64,000 bases of DNA from Enchytraeus crypticus. Its lineage: Eukaryota > Annelida > Clitellata > Enchytraeida > Enchytraeidae. This document shows, piece after piece, positions 1-11,792 of the stretch (the stretch's first letter is position 1; every line of letters begins with the position of its first letter). The stretch covers positions 403,501 to 467,500 of the forward strand of contig CAJHZI010000190.1 in NCBI GenBank assembly GCA_905160935.1, written 5' to 3'. Made by a program: the position numbers and the translations under genes. The notes beneath the pieces are model-generated. The model worked only from the letters and a program-made list of their open reading frames with translations, made no database searches and was not told the DNA's origin.

Positions 1-40
1 AACTGGGAATAAAGCGAAGATGATGATAATGATGTTGTTA
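1..40 (+). repeat. Interspersed repeat E, 3' end cut by the window
   Basis: AACTGGGAATAAAGCGAAGA then TGATGATAATGATG: the end of repeat E with its GAT tail. Confidence 0.55.
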
Positions 41-959
41 TCATTGACGACAGTAACACTCAAATTGATGTTGTTGTTGTTGGGACCGAAATTTCGTTCT
101 TCGTCGGGCAAATAAAATGTTTTAGGAATCTTGGTTAATTAAAACTACTCTGGAGCTCTCTTCATCACTTTTACGTGAAATATTTTCGCTGCACTTGGAT
201 GGATCATTAATTTCATTGCTAAAATCATTAGAGAATTTTTGAGTAATTTGAGCATAGAAAATGTAAAATAAATGTCGGCTTTTTCGATTGATATTTTTAT
301 ATATCGTTCTAATTCGCTTTCTCAATTACCTAATAGTATGCCGTGGTATAACGTACTTCGAATTTTAATTATATGTCGCTTTATGCCTTAATATTAATCA
401 CCTACAGTATAACTCTTTAATAAATCTTCTAATATTCTTAGTTTCGACTTCTTTCTCTAATATTATTTGTTCATCGTCTTAGCTGATCATCGTCTCGCAT
501 TCCCTCAAACTCATTCTTGCACTGTATTTAACAGATTTATCAGGTTTTCTTTTTCTTTTCAAACATCTCTAGTGCTAATAATTATTTAGACTCAAATTGT
601 ATCAAAAATTTTGTTTGATCGGTGATGATCTGGGTTCGATGGCCTCATGCGTATGACCTGAAACTTAAAAACTTGTAATTCCACTTGAGTTTTCTCAGGT
701 AAAGATTCTAGCCCAGGAGTTTTCTTTATTTTCACAGATTCAGCGATGATAGATACGTAAGAAAACACATTTAATCTTATTTCACTTCAGTTAACTTATC
801 ATCAGATTCCATCTATTTGCGTGTAAACCGATTCCAATAAATTATCAAGTATTTTACCGGTAAGGCATAAATGAAATATTAATTATTATTTATAAATTCT
901 ATAAATCGTAAAATACAATTCTGCAAAAATTAATATTCTATAGCTATATTCCTCTTTAT

Positions 960-1395
960 CTAACAGATGGATATTCTTCTTCCTAAATGCTATAAGAAAT
1001 AGAAAGAAGAATTGGATAGGACGTATTCTAAGGAGAGATAGTGCACTACATGGTGTCATGGAAGGTAAAATGAAAGTGAAAGAGAAGCAGAGGCAGACCA
1101 AGATTATGTTAGATTATTTAATAATCCACTCATATGGATCACTGGTTGGAGCCAGTGGCGATGTTTGTAAGATATTCGATCGCTAATCAGTAAGTGCAGG
1201 GTGCAAATCCTGGGCTCGCCCGTCACTGATATCGCTCTCGAGTGAGGAAACTGACGCTAACATTAACTTTACCAGCTTTTTAAAGTGGACATGAAGAAGA
1301 AAATCGAAGACAGAGAAGAGTGAATGCGTGATATACCATGGACCTGCTAGTAGGCAGTGCACGTACTAAGAGAGAGAGAGAGGGAGATACATTTG
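960..1395 (+). mobile_element. LINE 3' fragment interrupted by a tRNA-derived SINE
   Basis: 960..1134 matches the LINE C-terminal coding region (AAGAATTGGATAGGACGTAT, then AGATTATGTTAGATTATTTA). 1285..1395 resumes with GTGGACATGAAGAAG and ends ACCATGGACCTGCTAGTAGG and an AG tract. The SINE in between (about 1139..1283) splits the element at ACTCATATGG. Confidence 0.8.
1139..1283 (+). repeat. tRNA-derived SINE, family A (inserted in LINE)
   Basis: GGAGCCAGTGGCGATG with an A-box-like start, CGATCGCTAATCAGTAAGTG, a B box GGTGCAAATCC, then CACTGATATCGCTCTCGAG and ACTGACGCTAACATTAACTT. This is the family A pattern seen at least a dozen times in the window. Confidence 0.7.
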
Positions 1396-1579
1396 CGAAG
1401 TCCTAAAGTGCAGAATTGTAATTACGGGCGAATACTGATTGAAAACCTATGATATTTAATCTAGTTTCTTTCTGAATGTCAGACAATCCATTGTTCGTTG
1501 TTGTAATTCATATGTCTTCCTTCCAATATTAATCCTGCGGTTTTTCTTAGACGGCTTCTAAACAATGCACTGACGATAC

Positions 1580-1680
1580 ATGTTATCATCATCATCTTCT
1601 CCTGAATCCCAGCTTAAATAGGGTTGGGATGAAAATTGTTTAGGCAATTTCTGGAGCCTAGGCCTATTTCAATTTATATA
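1580..1680 (-). repeat. Interspersed repeat E, inverted
   Basis: ATCATCATCATCTTCTCCTG, AATCCCAGCTTAAATAGGGT, TGGGATGAAAATTG, CAATTTCTGGAGCCTAGGCC: reverse complement of E, extending into its GGCTCCAGAAATTGC upstream part. Confidence 0.6.
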
Positions 1681-2540
1681 TAATTTGGAATGAACTCATA
1701 TGCGTTTTGAGTATACAGTATTTTTACCCCTTTTATGTTCAAACTAAATATATATATTAAATTATTAAATAACTTCTTGTTCACGTAGCCTAGCTTTTCT
1801 GAATTTAGGTAATTTTACAACAAATTGAGATACCTTAGTAGCTTTCGGCTAAACTACATTGGTAACCTTATTACTACTACAAACTAGACCAATGTACCAT
1901 TAACTTTCTTTATATATTTGTATATGCGAAAATCACGAATTTTGTTTAACATGAAATTGGATATTTTTAAGTTAAGTCCTACTCATAATTCTTCATACAT
2001 GTATTTAAGACGTCCTAATTATTTAATTACCTTTTGTCACACTAAAAGAGATTCACAATACTTTTAGACAATTAATAGGCTATACATGTTAGTACAGCAA
2101 TTAGCAATGTTGGAAAATCTGTCATACCATCTGCTATAGTAATTTTGTTTTGTCACAACTCATTTCAACTTGTCTTATCTTCTACTTTGCTTAAAACCAT
2201 TTCGTGACTTACACACAATTCCTCAAAACTTTAAGGTTTACAACAACTGTTTGACGAAGACAGGATATAAACAGTTTTATTAAGTTTGCACCTGGAAAAC
2301 TAAGTCAGTAAATCTTGCAGTAACAGCACATCTACATAATCATAAAGTTGAGAAATTGGTAAATGTTCAGATTTATCGCTACAGGGGATATCGGATTACA
2401 CTTCTAGACTGTATCGATCAAACTGACCCTTATCTCCGGTCCACTGCTGTAACAGTGGGACAGTTTTAGACAACTCGGCCGGGATAGCAACAAGAATCTA
2501 AAATTTAGCATCAACCGGAGCACTTCCATAATAGAAAAAA

Positions 2541-2686
2541 GCTGGTGAAGCTATTGTTAACGTCAGTTTCCTCACTCGAAAGCGATGTCAGTGACGGGCG
2601 AGCCCAGGATTTGAACCCCGCACATACTGCTCTGCGGTCGAGTATCATACCAACTTCGTCACTTTTTCCAGCCAGTGGCTATGGGC
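2541..2686 (-). repeat. tRNA-derived SINE, family A
   Basis: Antisense copy: GTTAACGTCAGTTTCCTCAC, then CGAAAGCGATGTCAGTGACG, GATTTGAACCCCGCAC (B box) and TGCGGTCGAGTATCATACC. Closely related to the copies at 1139, 21440 and 37803. Confidence 0.75.
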
Positions 2687-3084
2687 TGCTTTTAGAGCTT
2701 GCGAACGTGTGACTCAAAATCTTAAAAATAAGCTATTTAACTGATAAAATGATTTCTAGAATACTTTTGATACTAAATGCAACGATGCTAGTATGAGCAT
2801 GCGCGGTTAAACCATTAGAGTGCATGCTAAATATTTCCAGGTCGAACTAATTTTTTTATCCTGGAAAATTGAAAAATTGCTAACAGAATCATGTTTTTCG
2901 CTATAATACATGCAGAATAAAGCATATAATTCCGTAGAATGCTTTTAGTCATATCATACAGCTGTGACATCGATGTATAAGCTTCCAATTTGTAAAGAAA
3001 CAGCAATTAGAGTGCCACTGCCGTCCATGACACGTCCAGTCCAACATCGAGCACATGTAACCTTCAGCTTCAGTTATTTCAACG

Positions 3085-3262
3085 GGCAGTATTTTTACTA
3101 TATTTGTGGAGAGCTGTTTTAACAGTAAAGTAGTATTTTGATAGTATTTTGTAGTAAAAAATAATAATAATAATGATAATAAAGTTTTAACGTACGTTTC
3201 CTCATACAAGTATGATGTCAGGGAAGTCCCCAATCGCATGTGATGGGGGACGTCCATTTATA
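3085..3262 (+). repeat. Interspersed repeat D (GGGACGTCC element)
   Basis: An (AAT)-rich stretch, AAAGTTTTAACGTACG, TTTCCTCATACAAGTATGAT and GTCAGGGAAGTCCCC, then CATGTGATGGGGGACGTCC. The same block recurs at 19420, 23375, 23570, 45040 and 49530. Confidence 0.65.
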
Positions 3263-3959
3263 TGACATTTAGTGCTATTATCCCCTCTTTTGCTTAACAT
3301 AGAAGGGTATTTTATAAATTGTTAGGTCCGATGTTTGGAAACTTATTTGTAAAGTCTTTTCTTCATTAACTCACTAAGATCTCAGGCTTTGAATGAGACC
3401 GCAGAAACTCGGAATGTTGTGACAATCAAAGAGATACATGTTAAATACTTAAAATTCTAAATTTAGAATCGCAAAGTTAAGGCTTAAGGCAGACCGCTGA
3501 CTTGCCCGTTTACTTGACTGTTGAAATTTTAGTAGAATTGCTTCGATGCCGAAACAGACGGTAATTATTGACTGATTGAGAGTTTGTCAACAATGGTTTT
3601 GCGCTGCCTTTATTAGCTTGACTTGTATAAATGTATTCTGTAGCTCTGTGATGTATGACTTTTATACACTGGCGATCAGACAAACACAGACGCAATGTTA
3701 TGAAAGTCTATCTCGCTAGTAGAGGCGGGCGATGCTGTGTCGTCTCCGCTTCGTTTCGATCGTTATCTCTGGCGATTCTCCAGAAATTTGTCGGCGTCGA
3801 AGAGAACGTTAGTTTCTTGTAACTCAACTGTCCCTTTGTCCTCCATGTTTGAGAAATGTATAGTCGAGCTTTTATTTAATTGACAACGGAATTATTGGCA
3901 CTAACGAATAAGATGAGATAAGAAATAGGGGATTGGCTGATGATATGGGAGAGAGAGCA

Positions 3960-4028
3960 GTGGTGAACGTCTATTCGTATCCCGACCCTAGTTAAACTGG
4001 GATTAAAGGGAAGTAGATGATGATGATT

Positions 4029-4069
<41 letters not shown>

Positions 4070-4100
4070 AATGATGATGATGATGACGATGATGATGGAT
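3960..4100 (+). repeat. Interspersed repeat E with (GAT)n tail
   Basis: TATCCCGACCCTAGTTAAAC, TGGGATTAAAGGGAAGTAGA, followed by about 80 bases of GAT repeats. The same core, always followed by GAT-type repeats, recurs at 1..40, 25180, 31725, 35545, 54265 and, inverted, at 1585 and 57765. Confidence 0.7.
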
Positions 4101-4969
4101 GAATGAATGAAAGAATGAATGAATAAGAATAAAAGAAAGAATATTGTTGATTCTTAATTAGTATTTAGATGTTTATCCATCACTAATTTTAAAATTTACA
4201 CATAATAATTAATTATTAATTATTGAATTAATTAGCTTCTTTGGATTACAGATGCATTGCAAGAAATTTCTTCCAGTTAAGATAATATCCTAGCTAGGTA
4301 GGAGTACTTCGTAACGGCCTTCTCTTTACAGAAGCGCCCACGAATTGGCAATGTTAGCACTGCCAGAAAGACACTTAATCCGAGGCAATAGCTTCTAACT
4401 GGTCACATGACTTGAATTATTCTGGGGAATGGGCAATTTTTCCAGTATGAGCGATTGTAGCATTATTGTAGCATTGTATTAGTAAGCTTTGATAATTATA
4501 TAAAGCGCACGCTCGGTACTTTTAGAGAATTTAGTGAACTACTAAGCAGTATGAAAATCTATTGTGCATATTACTAATGAGATATATATGCATTTATATG
4601 CATTCATTTCTATATATATGTTGTGTATACATGATATACTTTTATATTTCTTTCATTTAGTGTCTTTCACTAATCTTACGAATGAGGAATATAAAATATT
4701 TATATTTTACAAATGCATTATATAAACCACCATTCCGCTAGTACCTTTCCTTGGTCTAAATTTCCGGATTTTGGTTCGTACCTTACATTGACCCTACACT
4801 CATTGGTTAGATTCGGTTCCATAGTGCTCGATGTTGTCCTGGACAACAGTAGCACTCTAATTATGTTGCATTTGTTATTTCATCCTTCAATTTCTCAAGA
4901 GTTAAGCTAGCGCATTTTGAATGTACATTTAAGCAGTCACTCTTTCGCTTCATATTACTTTGCAAATGC

Positions 4970-5075
4970 AGTATAAATGTGGAAATGAAGAAGAGGAAAG
5001 CGGAAAATAGAAAAGAGTGGAGGCGCTATGTACCATGGACCTGCCAGTAGGCAGTGCATTACGAGAGAGAGCAGC
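4970..5075 (+). mobile_element. LINE 3' fragment
   Basis: AAGAGGAAAGCGGAAAATAG, AGTGGAGGCGCTATGTACCA, TGGACCTGCCAGTAGGCAGT, GCATTACGAGAGAGAG: the last 100 bases of the LINE. Confidence 0.75.
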
Positions 5076-5544
5076 ATAAATGAGCAAGAAAAGGCTTTTA
5101 TAAAGATGCATTGAAGCTTCTAGGGGGCATATTGACCAAATTTCCCGCCACCCTGACGGTACCAGACCGCCTGTAGTACTCGATCACTCATGTTTATCCT
5201 GCCATTGAACAGCGAAGAGGAGCGTTCAACATGTTGCTATGTATTAGGTAAACATTGCTTCCCGTTCAATCATCGCAAGACTTGGTCGATATTATTAACT
5301 TCCAGCAATTATCATACGGCCGAATTAAGTGAGCGGATCTGAGGGGGGATTTATATACCCCTGATGGTCAAATTTATCAATCAAATTTTAAGGAAAATTC
5401 AGAAAAAAATTTAAAATAACCAAATGTTTCTTATTACAAAAAAAATATTAGGTTGCCCCGCTCACTGTATAGTGGCTTCGCCTATGACGAATCCTGCGTG
5501 TAATGACCTTCCTCGCACAAGGTTTTTATTTATAGTAGCCTAGT

Positions 5545-5715
5545 AAACTATTTGAGGAAGGCATAGGGGCCCACCTCTTCTAAAGCATAACCCCCAAGAA
5601 AGAATGGTATATCACAACACAAAGGAATGACTCAAGTCCCGTGTGGAAAGCGGAAGACAGAGAAGAGTGGAGGCGTTGTAACCATGGACCTGCAATTCGT
5701 CAATGCACTAGGAGA
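5545..5715 (+). mobile_element. Internally deleted LINE derivative, second example
   Basis: 5550..5640 matches the LINE 5' region (TTTGAGGAAGGCATAGGGG, then CCCACCTC and GGTATATCACAAC). From about 5645 it jumps to the 3' end (AAAGCGGAAGACAGAGAAGA, ACCATGGACCTGC, CAATGCACTAGGAG). The junction differs from that of the derivative at 53.3 kb. Confidence 0.75.
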
Positions 5716-5904
5716 TATAAACTAATTGAAAGTGGTCAGTATACCATTCAAAGCCCTAACAACAAAGTTATCAACTGAATTAGTGCCAGATATAAACTAA
5801 GTGAAAGTGGTTAGTATACCGTTCAAGGCTCCAATAATAAAGTTATAAAGTGAATTACAGTTATTCAATACTACCTCTGCATTTTCCCCAGAATTTTATG
5901 GTAA

Positions 5905-6115
5905 TTAATCCATCTAACTGAGGAAGGCAACGGGAAACCACTTCAGGAGCCATACATTTTTCAAGATATAGGCTACATAACGTATGGATAAGGCATAGAC
6001 TTTGTGAAAGGATTAACTTGTTGATCTATCGAGTGCTCTTATGGAGCGATAAAGCAGACTTTGAGTATGAATATGCACCTTGAACCTGCCACTTGGCGGT
6101 GCACTGAAGAAGACT
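5905..6115 (+). repeat. SINE, family C, with LINE-like 3' tail
   Basis: ACTGAGGAAGGCAACGGGAA, ACCACTTCAGGAGCCA, ATAGGCTACATAACGTATGG, TTAACTTGTTGATCTATCGA, AAAGCAGACTTTGAGTATGA, then ACCTTGAACCTGCCACTTGG and CGGTGCACTGAAG. The last about 40 bases resemble the LINE terminus. Confidence 0.65.
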
Positions 6116-6452
6116 ATCTCTGTCAAACATGTCAACTGATGCCGTTTTCTATATTAGAGCCTGCGTACTAGAACTGTGCGCATCTTAGTCGTTCCAAAGG
6201 CTGCGAGTTAATCTGCTTCACCCTATGACGATACCTACAGTACCTAATGAAATAAGAGCAATCTGATAATATTTAATTTCTATAGAATTCATCTAAGAGA
6301 CATCTGATGATATTTAATGTCGGGTTTTCTCCTCCCATCAGTTTAATCGGTTAAATGATTAAATTGTGAAAATAAATTAGCACACGGTGTTTGAATAATT
6401 AGATCTAGTAATGCTATGAGTTCATCTGTCACTACGCAGAATGTCTAAATAG

Positions 6453-6665
6453 CGTAGGGGTAACGTCATGAAGTTTTAAATGGCAAATCCTAAGGTGATT
6501 TGAATCCTCGTGGGTTCGAATCCCGGTCGCGCTGATCTGAGAGTAAAATCTCGGACATTCACTGGACTGGTTACACGGAAAATGGTCTAAATTTCCTAAC
6601 GGATTAAGCATGCGGTTTTAAAAGCGATAGATATCAACATAGTTGATTATTGACTATAATGCACT
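6453..6665 (+). repeat. tRNA-derived SINE, family B (best copy)
   Basis: AGCGTAGGGGTAACGTCATG (A-box region), a perfect B box GGTTCGAATCCC, then AGAGTAAAATCTCGGACATT, GGTTACACGGAAAATGG and CTAACGGATTAAGCATG, ending ATAGTTGATTATTGACTATA. Confidence 0.7.
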
Positions 6666-6835
6666 TTTTACTTTACGCATAATGACTGTCACTACACATA
6701 ATGAATAATGTGCAGTGACTGGCTGAAAGATGTGGCAATCCGCAGCTTTTTAGTAAAAAAGCTACAAGTACAATTTCTTCACATGAAATTATCTAATTAC
6801 AAAAATGAAAAGAAATATTTTAGATTGGGTAAGCC

Positions 6836-6955
6836 GGTGGAAAGTTAGCAATTTGCTGACAGCAGATCAGTAGGTGCAGGGTTCAAATCCAGCGATCTAC
6901 CCATCACTGACATGCAAAAGAGTAGGCAACTGACGTTAAACTTAGCTTTGGTATT
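6836..6955 (+). repeat. tRNA-derived SINE, family A
   Basis: GCAGATCAGTAGGTGCAGGG followed by TTCAAATCC (B box) and CATCACTGACATG, ending ACTGACGTTAAACTTAGC. A diverged copy. Confidence 0.65.
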
Positions 6956-8569
6956 TTAAATTTTTGACTATGAGAGTTTGTTAAAAGTCATGCTTCATGA
7001 CTTGAACACGCTGTGGAACAAATAAATGTTTTTTCGTCATACTATTCTGCATGGATCGCATTCAAGAGAGCTTTTGATGGTTTTGATCAGCTTATGACTA
7101 TTCGAGATTCTATTAAATTATTAAGCAGACTATAAATCTCGTCAATTTTATTTATGATATCTGATTTGGTAGTTAAGTGGTAATGGATCTATAGCTTGTT
7201 GATTTACAGTATTGAGAGTTTACACCTACAGAATAATTTGACATGTTATATCTACACGGATATAAATAGGTATATAAGTTCTTAAACTTCAGTTTCTGCA
7301 TGGCAGCATCACATCAGCCAGCTATGAATCTTTTGTAGCAGCATTCGTAGTCAGCTTCAATCCAGTATCCTACTCAGTCTTCATGTACGACTAGTTCGTC
7401 TCTTCGTGTCAATTATAAATTTTTCAAACATATGATTTCTACATCTGTAATAAATGCATGACTTTAACTGAATACTATAATCTTCGAACTAAATTAAAAA
7501 GCTTATGATCATGGGATCCACAAATATCCCAGAGTTCCCTATTTTCTGTATTAAGTGAAAACTATTTTTAAACAGTATGAGTTTAGGATGTCTCACTGAA
7601 AAAATAAGGTTTATTTTAATTTTGTGAGTTTAACCTCACACACAAAGTTATCTGTAATTTTAAATATCAAATGTGAAGTTGTGAGCTAAAATTCAATAGT
7701 TTAAAATTTATTTGAATTGCCGATAAATTTAAGATAAAATTCCGTCTTAGAAATACAAATTCTAACTTATATAGTTTCATCATCAGAGGCTATAAAGACG
7801 TCGGTATAGGCACTAGAACAACGAAATAATGCTAAAATAACTCATATTTGTAAGATTTTATTATTACTTCAGTACAGAAGTAAAAAATCAAGACCCATAT
7901 TCATAAAATTTCGTTTATTATTTAAGCAATAGTACTTAAGCTATGGTTCTTTCTTCATTACTATCGTCGATTCATTTCAAATAATTCATCACTGGAAATC
8001 ATTCAATCACTACATTACTACAATTCAAACAGGCTAACTCCGCTTTGCTTTGGAAAACAATTACGAATCTACATTTCGGAAAGATTTTCCATTAAATCCT
8101 TACAGGATTTGTTAGTTTCTGGAAGTTGTCAATGTCATTTCAACGCATTTCAAGCATCCTAGCATTGTCACGGGTCAGAACTCACGACAGCACGTTTAAT
8201 TAACTTTTTCAGAGCACCAGATTGAAGAATTTACGCTACGACGCGCTAAATTAATTTAATTATACGAGATAGTTTGTTGTGATCTTGTTTTCATCGGAAT
8301 CGATCTGGTCCAGTCACCGATTGGCATCAATTAGTTTATATTATTAGATTTCCTAATATCTATTTGCAATTAAAAACTTCAGTATTCTACAACGTAGCAG
8401 GTCCTTGGAATATATATTTCTACTCAGTCTTCTGTCGCACTCAGTAAAGAACACTCCATCTTTTAACAAGTTATTCCCGTCATAAGATGCTATGTCTTTT
8501 CCACATTCTAATGTTTCTTAAAGAATTGGGATAATATTACTTGCAAAATGGTTTCCTTTCGCCTTCTTC

Positions 8570-8815
8570 AGTTCTTACAGTAAAAAGTAGGATGTGGAGA
8601 TCGGATATCGACAATTCTAAGAGTGATAGTTTAATGAAGATGTTCATAAAAGGTAAAATGGAAGGAAAGAGAAACCAAGACCGACCGAGATTAGGAATGC
8701 TAGATAATTTAAGGATCCACTGATATGTAGACATTAAGAGGGAAACGGAAGACATAGAATGGAGGCGTTATATGCCATGGATCTACCAGTAGGCAGTGCA
8801 CTGAGAGAGATGCTT
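8570..8815 (+). mobile_element. LINE 3' fragment
   Basis: AAAGGTAAAATGGAAGGAAA, GACCGAGATTAGGAATGC, AGATAATTTAAGGATCCACT, GTTATATGCCATGGATCTAC and AGTAGGCAGTGCACTGAGAG match the LINE C-terminal region and terminus. Confidence 0.8.
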
Positions 8816-8874
8816 AGAAAATATGTTTTCCATGATGTGTCCGATACACTAAAGAATAGAACAATCACTTACTG

Positions 8875-9045
8875 AACGTGCTGTAAGAGGCGACAAAGCA
8901 AAAACTGAGGAAGGCGGCATGAAACTTCTTCAAACACCATATTTTCTCATGCTTTAACCTACTTAAACCTAATGCTTGAATGATCAAAGCAAAGCCATTT
9001 GTGAAGGTAGCCATTTGTGAAATTGCTAAAAAGCAAAAGTACTGA
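8875..9045 (+). repeat. SINE, family C (decayed)
   Basis: GCTGTAAGAGGCGACAAAGC, AACTGAGGAAGGCGGCATGA and AACTTCTTCAAACACCA resemble the 5' half of family C. It follows a LINE 3' fragment directly. Confidence 0.45.
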
Positions 9046-9064
9046 AGTAATTGCAACTTAAATG

Positions 9065-9240
9065 CTAACGTTTAATACATGTTAACTGTATTAATAACTG
9101 TATAACTAGTATATATGTTATCAGTTAGTAACTGTATAACTATTAGTTGTATTAATAACTGTATAACTTATATTTATAATAAGTTAATAACTGTATAACT
9201 GTTAACAGTATTAATAACAGTTAACAGTAGTTAACTGTAT
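9065..9240 (+). repeat. Degenerate tandem repeat, TTAATAACTGTATAACT unit
   Basis: Irregular copies of GTATTAATAACTGTATAACT and GTTAACTGTATTAATAAC over about 175 bases, rich in GTTAAC palindromes. Confidence 0.7.
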
Positions 9241-11052
9241 GTTCTCAAAGTCTTGTGGAAGCTCGAAAGCCCCTAGGCTTGTCTAAATCTAATTAACTAG
9301 CGCGAAGTTAACGAGTCTGTAGAATGACCGGCATCATTTCTTGTCACTAAATTATTCAGTTCTGGAGCGAATGAGCCGCTGTGGCAACTGAACTTGTTCT
9401 GGTCCATATAGTGCTATGCGGGCTTTGAATTGCTTTTTAAAAGCTTATTACGAAATTTTGTAGCAGTCCGTAAAACCAATACACCATTCAGTTGACTAAT
9501 TACAAGCGGTTTTATTTAATGGATATTGATCAGTACACAATTCGACAGCATTGCAACAAGGGGTTAGTGAACCCAAAAACATCGCCACAGCTTAGAAAAA
9601 TGCGCAAGAACGGAGAGTTTGGAAATAACCAGTGATTAAGGTATAAATTTTCTGTTTTGAGATCTCTATAAATACTCGGGGCCCTAAAATTTTTTATTCC
9701 GTGGGATCTTTATTGCCTAAAATCAGAAGGCCCATGATCGAAGATCCCGTTAGATCCAGCTTACTGGATTCAAATAGCCTATGGGATTTAGAACGCACAC
9801 CAGAGAATGTATGTAGCTAATCTAGTACTGAGAAACATTGGTATGAATATTTAAGAAATTTAATAATCGTTTCTTTAACAATTTGATCCATTCACAATGG
9901 ATATACCTTTACAACACTTTCTTGTAGATATAAAATAGGACAACAATTATTTCTGAGATAATGCCCAATTGCAATCTCCAACTTCCATTTAATTACATCA
10001 TTCTAAGGATTCGTGAAATAACCGCTTTGTTAATTCTTCAGTGACTTTCTTCATCAAGACGCAGTTACAATCTTTACAGATATTTTAAAGATTATATATA
10101 TGCAGATCTCACGACAGAAACATTCATTAAATTTACTACTTTTTATTTTGTAAACAAATAAATCATTTTATATTAATGATATCAATTTGTCTTCATTTGT
10201 CATTTAATGCAATATCATAAATTGCAAAACCTCTGCAATGTTCTTTTTGTAAAGTACAATTTTACCATTTTAGAATCTATATCAGCGAACATGCTTTATC
10301 ATTATGGCGGCTATCATGCAAGGAAGTTAGGATTTTAGTAATACAAATCTATACTTAGTGTATTGTTCAGATAATTAAATTTTATATTTACTGCATAACA
10401 AAGGAAAGTATTACTAATTAATAGTAATAGTAGCTTAACTTAAATCTTACATAGCTAGCTACGCTAGGATTTTGATATCATAAGTTACGAAACTATCATA
10501 TTTTCGAAATTTTGTTTAGTTATAAAACATCTTCAGCGATCATTGTTTCAAGCAACGTTCGAAATTTTTCGCTAACCGGGATTGTGAAATAGATACTAAC
10601 GCCGCGGAAATGGATTAAGCACATTTCACCAGTTGCTCGCGGATGAGAGAGAATGAAATATAGTTCGTATTCGATTGTTTTCTCTGGAAACAATATCTGC
10701 CAGTCAATTCAATAATGTTATTTTGACAAAGCAAACTTTTTGTGAAACTGCGCGGAGAGTTTCAAGGCTGATTGTTTTTTATTGACTGTCGAATGGGTTC
10801 ACGAGCGCCCCGGAGAGAGTAAGCAACCAGAGTGCTCAGGGGGATGAGTTCCCCCAGTGATTTTAGTGCAGACCAATAGTAATGTTTGAAATTTCTTTGA
10901 AACATAAAAGATAGTAGCCTATAATGTAATATTGAATGGGTAAGCACAAACCACAGGAAAATGCTGTGCTGATGTTTAAATATTGCATTGTGAAATTGAT
11001 TTTGTCACATAGGATGGGAAATATTTTCTTCAAAAACTAACGCCACTGACGC

Positions 11053-11054
11053 TA

Positions 11055-11086
<32 letters not shown>

Positions 11087-11124
11087 CTTTCCCTCGCTGT
11101 CTCTCTCTCTCTCTCTCTCTCTTT
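11053..11124 (+). repeat. (CT)n microsatellite
   Basis: Long CT tract interrupted by TTTCTTTCTTTCC. Confidence 0.95.
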
Positions 11125-11654
11125 CCATTTTTCCTCTATAGCCGCCTACATAACATAGATAAAGGAAAGGTCTTTATAACATAAATCAAGGAAAATGACT
11201 AGATGATGTAGCCTAGGATATATTTCTCCATTTGAAAATCTCATCATACTCCACGCCCAGTATAAAATCTCGAGTAAGTCATACTACCATGTGTCTCAGA
11301 GTTTGATTGGCCAGAATTATCTGAAATTACATGTAAATAAATCCCCCAATTAAATCTAAGGACACAATTTTAATTTTTGATTTCGATCCGTTTTCATGTC
11401 AAATTTACTTAATAGAGATAACTTTTGTCTTCATCCATCCCAGTTTTGATCGGATTTTTTTTGTAAATTTTCTTAATTGATGCATGGACTTCTAGATAAT
11501 TAATATAATACTATATATGCGATATACGAGCGTCTAAAGGTGTCCAGGGTTGTTAACTATATAGCTACAGAAGATTAAAAAGTTAGTCAGTTTTCTGACT
11601 TACTTTAATTGGTTAAGGAGACAATCTCTCCGTATAATAGGACGCAACCTGTGT

Positions 11655-11792
11655 TATGTCTTGTAATGCATTGCGATGTATTGTGATGCATTGTTATGCA
11701 TTTTAATATTCTATGATGCATTGTTATACACTGCGATGCATTGTGATGCATTGTAATGCTTTTTAATGCAGCATGAAGCAGTATGATACCTT
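11655..11792 (+). repeat. Tandem repeat, TGATGCATTG unit of about 10 bases
   Basis: About a dozen variants of TGYRATGCAT over 135 bases. A similar CATTGTATTG array is found at 32040..32105. Confidence 0.75.
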
